Shown one piece after another: positions 58,008-64,000 of a stretch of 64,000 nt of DNA. Below the pieces are notes generated by a model. It worked only from the letters and a program-made list of their open reading frames with translations, was not told the DNA's origin and did no database searches. Source of the stretch: Rapana venosa (taxonomy: Eukaryota > Mollusca > Gastropoda > Neogastropoda > Muricidae); assembly GCA_028751875.1 (NCBI GenBank), contig CM054153.1, positions 7,272,150-7,336,149 of the forward strand, in the 5' to 3' direction. Within the stretch, counting starts at the first letter, position 1; each line of letters begins with the position of its first letter. The translations under genes and the position numbers were made by a program.

Positions 58008-60099
58008 CTGAAAACACACAAACAGATCATATTTACACATAAAGGAAGCTGCGTATAGAAAAAAATGTTTATGTGCCAGGTAAAACAACTAGTTTCGCTG
58101 TAATACAGTATTTCTATGATTTTTTCCCCCTGATTTCATACATTCACACATTACTTGTCTCCCTTGCCTACTGTAGGAGCCAACTGTGGTCAAGACTACA
58201 TCTCAATAAAAGTACATTTTTCTTATAACAAAGCGAGTATTGAGATATAAAAACAAAATAAATTTAACCTGGAAAAAATGACAAGTGTTTGGAGACTAAC
58301 TAGCCATGTGGCTTTACGTCTATTTATGGTGAGGGCTATTCTGAAAGAATATCCCCCCCACCCTATTTTGATGCAACTGCATTATGTGAATGAGAAGACA
58401 AGTGTCTGTAAACGAATGTGTCAAAATTACACACACACACACAAATAATTACATGTGTGTTCAAAATAATGAAAAGTCAGGAAATACAAAAAACATATCA
58501 TTTCTTTTTATATCTTCACAAAAAATGCAGTATATACTACTGACCTTCACCAAGTAGTCCTTGACAAAGGGGTGGTTTCTATGTGAGTCCTTCAGCTGTG
58601 ACACATACCGGTTGCTCACCTGCACATCACACACCACCCCATGTCATGCTATGCCACTGTGACATGGTCACTTTTACCTTTTTTTTTATCACTCAAAGAT
58701 ACCAAATCAATAGAAGAATGAGCTTGAGGCATATCACTCCTCTCTCAGAATCCTCACCAAGATGGGGAACACCAACAATACTTTCAGAAGCTTTAGAAAT
58801 TTACACTTAAAATTTTAAAATGTTAAGATGCAAGAAAGAATTTATACTTACACTACGTGTACATTTCAAGACTTAAGAAAGAAAACTCCACATAGTTTGC
58901 TGTAAGCAAGTCTGTTTATTAACAAGATTACATCAAGAATTAACACATCTGGCACAGAAAGACTTAATGTGCAGATATGTGTGCCTGGAACAACTTCAAC
59001 AACAACAACAATTAACTACGTCTAATACAGTTTGCAGATCAATAAAAAGTTTAAAACTCAGCCTTGCAATCTTTTTTTTATTTATTCTGGCAAATTATGC
59101 AGAAAATGCCTATTCTAGTTTAAACTTGTTCCACATGAATGACAAACATCAGACAATAAAAGCAAAATCATCAATATCTTAATTTACAAAATGTAGAACT
59201 TTCATAAGGTCATAAAATAGAAGTGAGAAATGTTGTACCTCAGGTGCCTTGCCAATGTGTTGTGAAAGAACCACCATGTTGACCAGAGTCTCCGCATTGT
59301 TGCTGTCCTGTCAACATAAGTCAGAAAGCTATTAAACTAACAATATCAACAGATTTCATAACCAGCTCGAGTTGGCCTGTCGACATAAGTCAGAATGCTA
59401 TTAAACTAACAATATCAACAGATTTCATAACCAGCTCGAGTTGGCCTGTCGACATAAGTCAGAAAGCTATTCAACTAACAATATCAACAGATTTCATAAC
59501 CAGCTCGAGTTGGCCTGTCGACATAAGTCAGAAAGCTATTCAACTAACAATATCAACAGATTTCATAACCACTCGAGTTGGCCTGTCGACATAAGTCAGA
59601 AAGCTATTCAACTAACAATATCAACAGATTTCATAACCAGCTCGAGTTGGCCTGTCGACATAAGTCAGAAAGCTATTAAAAAAACAATATCAACAGATTT
59701 CATAACCAGCTCGAGTTGGAAACTGATTGAAATCTCAACATTTAAGCAATAGTTTAGTGTTAGCCGTCCCATCACCACACCAAGAAAAAAACAACCAGAC
59801 TCCACCCCAATCAGGCAAGGAACATCATTGTTCTTATTTCCCCTCATCTTTGTTTTTTTCATCTGTCCTTTCCTCTGTCTAGAGTTAGAACACACTAAAG
59901 ATCACATGTGGCAAGATTTTTCCTTATGCAAACATTTGTAATTCACCACTAAGGTAGCAATATTATGTTCGGGGATTTTCCCCTTTTTGGGGGGAGGGGG
60001 GCAGTTAAACCATAGTAGAGGTTTTCCCAAAGATTTTTTTCCCCCCAAATGAACAATAACAACAAAATCACATAGAAATTATTTATCAACTTATGTACA

Positions 60100-60135
<36 letters not shown>

Positions 60136-60301
60136 AATGACAGACCTTATCCATAGCTTCCTGCAGCACAGACTCTGCATCATCAAATCGTCCCTGGGCC
60201 ATGTAGCACACAGCCTGACCATTCAGCAGCAGAGGGGTGCTGGCGTGCTTGTCAGCCATCTCCTGGAAGATGTAGTAGGCATCCTGCAACTTCTCCCCTC
60301 C
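57954..60301 (-). CDS. COPE: Coatomer subunit epsilon (COPE), C-terminal four exons
   Basis: Epsilon-COP is the TPR-like solenoid subunit of the COPI coat; it packs on the alpha-COP C-terminus and supports Golgi-to-ER and intra-Golgi vesicle transport. Four consecutive minus-strand exons encode the last 117 residues in one uninterrupted phase-0 frame: [18 protein letters not shown]..., [40 protein letters not shown] and [17 protein letters not shown]. These align without gaps, from memory, to the vertebrate COPE C-terminus ([49 protein letters not shown], and the closing YAPSA). All junctions have GT donors and AG acceptors. The N-terminal ~60% of the protein is not in the window; the exon before 60301 would lie past position 64000, so that intron exceeds 3.7 kb. 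Confidence 0.95.
58545..58619 (-). CDS. COPE: COPE exon ([18 protein letters not shown] region)
   Basis: A 75-bp phase-0 exon coding 25 residues, [20 protein letters not shown] then DYLVK. The acceptor is GATGTGCAG and the donor AAG then GTCAGTAG. The introns on either side are 537 and 619 bp and contain no repeat of note. Confidence 0.95.
59239..59307 (-). CDS. COPE: COPE exon ([15 protein letters not shown] region)
   Basis: A 69-bp phase-0 exon coding 23 residues, [20 protein letters not shown] then APE. The acceptor is TTATGTTGACAG and the donor GAG then GTACAA. The tandem repeat array in the preceding intron starts exactly at this acceptor. Confidence 0.95.
59308..59717 (-). repeat. 69-bp tandem array multiplying the COPE splice acceptor
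   Basis: About six units of 69 bp (one is 68 bp, missing a G in the AGCTCGAG part) occupy the last ~410 bases of the 838-bp intron before the 59239-59307 exon. On the minus strand each unit ends in TTATGTCGACAG; the true intron end is TTATGTTGACAG, one base different. Decoy AGs lie at 59377, 59446, 59515, 59583 and 59652. The plus-strand open frame with 23-residue repeats is a by-product of the 69-bp period and is not a gene. Confidence 0.92.
60102..60135 (-). repeat. CT/CA tract next to COPE donor
   Basis: On the minus strand the donor at 60145 is followed after about ten bases by a (TG)n then (AG)n tract. TG-rich RNA near donors can bind splicing regulators of the TDP-43 and CELF type; any effect here is speculation. 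Confidence 0.7.
60146..60301 (-). CDS. COPE: COPE exon ([12 protein letters not shown]... region)
   Basis: A 156-bp phase-0 exon coding 52 residues from [18 protein letters not shown] to [13 protein letters not shown]. The acceptor is TTGGAACAG and the donor AAG then GTCTG. It holds two helical-hairpin TPR-like units typical of epsilon-COP ([20 protein letters not shown]). Confidence 0.95.
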
Positions 60302-60879
60302 CTGTTCCAAGGAGGAAAAATACACAAAGGTTCTAGTCACTCAACTTTTCAGTACAAAAAACATTTCACACAGTCTGTTCAGGTTATATTTGTTAACTAT
60401 CGATGCCATCACGGAAAAACATGCAGATGCTATGTTAGTATTTAGCTGGAATGATCGTTGGCCCAGTCTCATGGTGTTCCAAAACGGCCACTCCAGAATG
60501 ATACGAGCATCTCTTGACAGTTTTTTCTTCTTATCATGTTCTGATATGCAGAAATCAATAAAGTTCATCTGGATTATCAAGCTGTATTTCTGAAGATCTA
60601 TTTCTAGGGTTTGCATGGAATTCAGCCTTGGTCTCACCATTCACAATTTCAACACCAATACTTCTAATGGTAAAAGAGAGAAAATAAAGGGGAAAAAAAA
60701 GGCTTGTTCACTACAATCATGAATGTATGTAATAACACGTTGAATAGGCAAAGTTTCTAGATTTCTGTTCTTGTATTTTGTGTGTGTGCATGTACAAACA
60801 GCTTTACAGCACCTGACTGATCACCCACACTAATCAAAATCAGTACAAAGTTGGGTTTTTTGAGGGGGTGGGGGAAGAT

Positions 60880-61130
60880 AGCCTAGTGGTTAGCTGTGCA
60901 CTCATGACCTGACGGCCCCAGATCAAAGCACCCGTTCATGGGGGTTTTCCTCCGGATTAACATCAGTACCTACTCCAAAGTCTTCAAATGATACTATAAA
61001 CCATGATCCCATGTGTGAATGCAAGCAGAACACCTTGCACACACATTAAAAGCTCATTCTGCCTTTCGAAAGAGTAGGCCATTTGTGCTAGCAGGAACTG
61101 ATGACAAAATTCAAAACACACATGCATATA
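60880..61130 (+). mobile_element. SINE family I, diverged copy
   Basis: The tRNA-like head (GATAGCCTAGTGGTTAG) is followed by the family body: TTAACATCAGTACC, ACTATAAACCATGATCCC, GAGTAGGCCATTTGTG. The B box is decayed. It is directly followed by module B at 61185-61290. It lies within a COPE intron. Confidence 0.75.
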
Positions 61131-61184
61131 CTATATATGGGTGTCATGTTTAGACACATACCTGATCTCAAAGAAAATAAAAAA

Positions 61185-61290
61185 GACACCATCTGGAATG
61201 TGGCTATCTTAATGGTGGGTAAAAACAGGCGCATACACAAAATCTCACCTTTGGAGTACCTCGGAGCTCTAGTCGAAGAATGAGGGGAAA
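61185..61290 (+). repeat. Module B dispersed repeat (SINE 3' module)
   Basis: Shares GGAATGTGGCTATC, CGCATACACAAAATCTCACC and GGAGCTCTAGTCGAAGAA with copies at 29331-29440, 29695-29800, 36765-36850 and 42005-42105, and with an inverted copy at 28110-28230. Confidence 0.75.
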
Positions 61291-61931
61291 AAAACACCAC
61301 CATTTAACTTTCCACTAGTCCAAGCTATTAACCTTTTCCCTACAAGTAACCGCTATTGGGCAACCAGCAGCTACTAGCCCTTCCCTATGAATCGCCCACT
61401 ACTGGATTACCGTAGCATACTAATGTGCTTAGTGCACATGTGCTGGGAAAGACATGTTCCCTCCCTAAAGTAGAGATTGTGTAAGAGTGAAGAGATGATA
61501 TTCAACCGAATACACACAGACTGATGAAAAGCACTAGGCCTGTCCATATATAAAAGTGAAGATCCTGTCCTTACAATTCGTTGGTCTTCACTATTTTCAG
61601 CCTTACCTGAAAATAACCAGATTTCTCTTCAGTATCTTTTATTGGGGTTTTTCTACAACAGTTTTGGAAAATATCATGATGCTACTGATGACACCAACTC
61701 AGATGAAAATTTTTTTCAGTGAAACAAATTCATACACACAACACACACATGCAAGTGTGCACAGACACACACACACTACATGAGCATAATATAGCAAAAT
61801 CATGGAAATGATTTTAATGTAAAAGATCAAGTAGAAGATAAGTTTTGAGTTATCTCTTCATTTGTTGCTGGCATTGCTGGTATTTGCAGGAAGTCTAAGA
61901 ACAGTAAGTTTCCCAAAAGTCAAACAATCCT

Positions 61932-63009
61932 TTAACCCTTTGCTGGGCATAGCGTCCCAAAACGTCCGAACCTATCCTTGGGCACAACGGCCAAAAACGG
62001 CCGGCGTCGTGACCGTCACTTCAGTGCGTTCATACATTCGAAATTCCCGCCAATCTCGCTTCAAATCTCGTCAAAATAAAAGCAACGAGACTGCCCACGT
62101 GACTTCCGCATGTACATTGCAAATGGCGGCGGTTGGAATGTGTTTGTGGCAAGTTTTGGAAGAAAAAAAATCGCAATTTTTCCCAAGATGGACGCTATCT
62201 TCGAATCCGACATGTACGATCATTTTTATGGCTTTCATGCCAAAAATATGACGCTGTGAGATGTGTATCCAGGCTCAAATATCGATGTAAGCGATCTGAG
62301 TAGTGTGTGCGCTTCTGACTTTCTTGATTGAAGCAAGAAAGACCGGCTTTGACAACAACGAAGTTCAAGACGTAAATCGATCGTCAAATCTAACTCGGCC
62401 GATGCGCGTTTTGAATTCTGCTCATAGAATTGGGGAAATTATCGCGGATTTCGAGTTTGGCAATGGTTCACAACTTGATATATTTTGTGAATTGATTGCT
62501 ATTTGGGACTTTTGTTATGGTAGCGGCTCGAACTGTAAAGTTAACATGCATCGCGATCGTCGGCGATCGTTGGCAAACAAAATGGCGACCGTCGGAATGT
62601 TTCATGTTTTCGTGCATCATTCATAAAAAAAACTAAAAACACAACAGTAGGTTGAAAACTTTTCTTCTGTAATTGTTTCTGAATGTTTTACTTTTTATTT
62701 TATCAAAATCCATGCATGCATTCCAAAGCTATTGCAACACTAACTGTGACACATACAAACCGATCAATGACCTTGTGTGTTTATGCATTATAATTCTTTT
62801 TAAAAAAAATAACAACAACACACAATAGCAAATAGCAGTTTCTTTATTCATTTCTGCATTTTGGTGTTTTTATTTCATTACAATCCATCAAGCCATTGTG
62901 GAGTTATTGCATGTTAAATACACCCACCCTCTCAGAGGCCATCCACCTCCATTTTGCTTGCCCAGCAGGAAGTGAACAAATGATTTTGCTGTGCCCAGCA
63001 AAGGGTTAA
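61932..63009. mobile_element. piggyBac-like non-autonomous DNA transposon
   Basis: The 1078-bp element is bounded by TTAA on both sides, with terminal inverted repeats TTAACCCTTTGCTGGGCA at the left and the reverse complement of the same 18 bases at the right (61932 and 63009). TTAA target sites and a CCCTTT terminus are hallmarks of piggyBac. Inside, a frame at 62188-62256 starts MDAIFESDMYDHFYGFHAKN and then stops; reading past the stop gives acidic residues resembling a piggyBac transposase N-terminus, but no DDD catalytic core is present. The interior (62580-62900) is AT-rich. It is best read as a deletion derivative moved in trans, inserted in a COPE intron. Confidence 0.8.
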
Positions 63010-63164
63010 GTATCACAGTGAAACATGTTCACATGATCATGCACCTTGTAAGTGTTCCATACTCAAGAGTATGCCATACAATTCATCACCAAGTAAGTAT
63101 ATATCTAGATCCAAATAAAGACAGTCTCAAAGCATGAACAATTCTTCTTCTTCTTCCTTTTTTG

Positions 63165-63740
63165 TCATGTTTCTCTCAGGGGAGGTTTGATATTGATGAG
63201 CCTTTTCCATCTCTCTCTGTTTTGAGCTTCCTCCTTATTTATGCCCCTTTCTCTAAGATCTGCAATACATGCAGCCCAGGTTTTGCTAGGTCTTCCCTTT
63301 GGTCTCTTTCCATCCACTACGAAGTTCATTGCTCTTTTTATGATGTGGTGTTCTGCTTTCCGTTGAACGTGCCCAAACCAGCGCAGTCTATTGGTACTAG
63401 CTACAGGCTTCAGATCATCAACTTTGCACATTCTCCATAGTTCTTCATTCGTGATCCTGTCTTCCCATTTGATCTTTGTCATGTAGCGTAGCATTCGGTT
63501 TTCAGCTCTTCAACAAACGTTCAACGATTTTTGTGAAAACCCACACCTCCGAACCATACAGGAGAACAGGTCTGATGCAGGCCTTATATATCAGACAGCG
63601 TCTCTCCAGTGGGATTTTCTGATTTCCGAGCAGACTTGCCAATTCTTTCCATTTCTTCCAAGCACTCGCAATCCTGGTTCTGACAGCTGACTCAGATTTT
63701 GTTTCGCAGCTCATCATCTCTCCCAGGTAGCAGAATTCAT
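63165..63740 (-). pseudogene. Non-LTR retrotransposon RT C-terminal relic
   Basis: Two minus-strand frames (63717-63502 and 63494-63165) form one broken reverse transcriptase tail. The first carries RRCLIYKACIRPVLLYGSEVW, the conserved end of the RT domain. The second carries KWEDRITNEELWRM, RLRWFGHVQRK and GRPSKTW, the standard C-terminal signature of many animal LINEs. The switch of frame at 63494-63502 shows a frameshift. The 5' part is missing. The clade is not assigned. Confidence 0.85.
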
Positions 63741-63751
63741 CTACCAGTACC

Positions 63752-64000
63752 AGCCGCCATGGCGCAGTGGTTAGCGCCTTGGGTTACGGACTGGAAGGTC
63801 GCGGGTTCAAATCCCATAAGAGTCATAGGGATTTTTCGGACTCCGGCCGGCTCCTACCCAGAGTGAGTGTGCTGTGGGCTCAGTGGGAAGACTGGGACCA
63901 CACAGTCGAGCTTCATCCACTTAACGGATGCGAGTTTGAGAGTGTTGCTCAAATTACCTGACCAGCACTGCAGGTGTCTGTATCTCTCGGGCCCGGTTGA
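63752..64000 (+). mobile_element. tRNA-derived SINE, same family as 49232 copy, cut by window end
   Basis: The head GCCATGGCGCAGTGGTTAGC holds an A-box-like sequence and GGGTTCAAATCCC is a B box. It shares the body (GACTGGGACCACACAG, GAGCTTCATCC, GGGCCCGGTTGA) with the copy at 49232-49480. It continues past the window. Confidence 0.85.

Larger units (their letters stand above)
60302..61931. other. COPE intron, left part without gene
   Basis: Apart from the SINE and module B at 60880-61290 this is AT-rich intron with no coding signal. A search on the minus strand for the preceding COPE exon found nothing convincing up to 64000. Confidence 0.5.

Noticed and set aside
59441..59752. 103-residue plus frame with 23-residue repeats
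   Set aside because: By-product of a 69-bp tandem repeat in a COPE intron on the other strand.
61340..61420. Second piggyBac-like end (TTAACCTTTTCCC)
   Set aside because: No matching inverted copy with TTAA was found nearby.
61862..62251. 129-residue plus frame across the left piggyBac-like end
   Set aside because: It starts outside the element and crosses its terminus, so it is a chance frame; the element's own start-like ATG at 62188 is in another frame.

Overview
This is a piece of animal nuclear genome, most likely from a marine mollusc and probably a gastropod. Genes are sparse and split by introns. The rest is filled with simple-sequence DNA (CA, CT, TA and GATA tracts and G or C homopolymers), tRNA-derived SINEs, decayed non-LTR retrotransposons and a long satellite. 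One gene is a forkhead factor that best fits FoxAB, a class kept in lophotrochozoans, echinoderms and amphioxus but absent from vertebrates. The species cannot be named from the sequence.

Layout. 1-210: CA/TA/GT microsatellites. 385-14567: a ~14 kb satellite array with units of 44, 48 and 51 bp, holding two copies of one composite SINE insertion. 14861-15889: 5'-truncated CR1/L2-like LINE. 15.9-24.1 kb: repeat-rich intergenic DNA with SINE heads, a three-copy local repeat and a LINE relic. 24126-31641 (minus strand): the forkhead gene in two coding exons. The forkhead domain is in exon 2 (24227-25352). The start codon lies about 6 kb away in exon 1 (31421-31641), across an intron packed with SINEs and a GATA tract. 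32-57 kb: no convincing gene; SINEs, LINE relics, a 1.1 kb CA-rich tract with a duplicated spacer, and long CT, G and C tracts. 57043-60301 (minus strand): the last four coding exons of COPE (coatomer epsilon subunit); its 5' exons lie beyond the right edge. The COPE introns carry a 69-bp tandem array that multiplies the 3' splice acceptor and a ~1.08 kb piggyBac-like element with TTAA ends. 63.2-64.0 kb: another LINE relic and a SINE cut by the window end.

The two genes have no evident functional link: one is a developmental transcription factor, the other a housekeeping component of Golgi-to-ER COPI vesicles. The main interest is in the genome dynamics: a SINE apparently using a LINE's 3' tail, a SINE trapped in and copied with a satellite, tandem decoy splice acceptors, and the recovery of the real forkhead start exon. 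No operon, CRISPR array, rRNA or stand-alone tRNA gene was seen.
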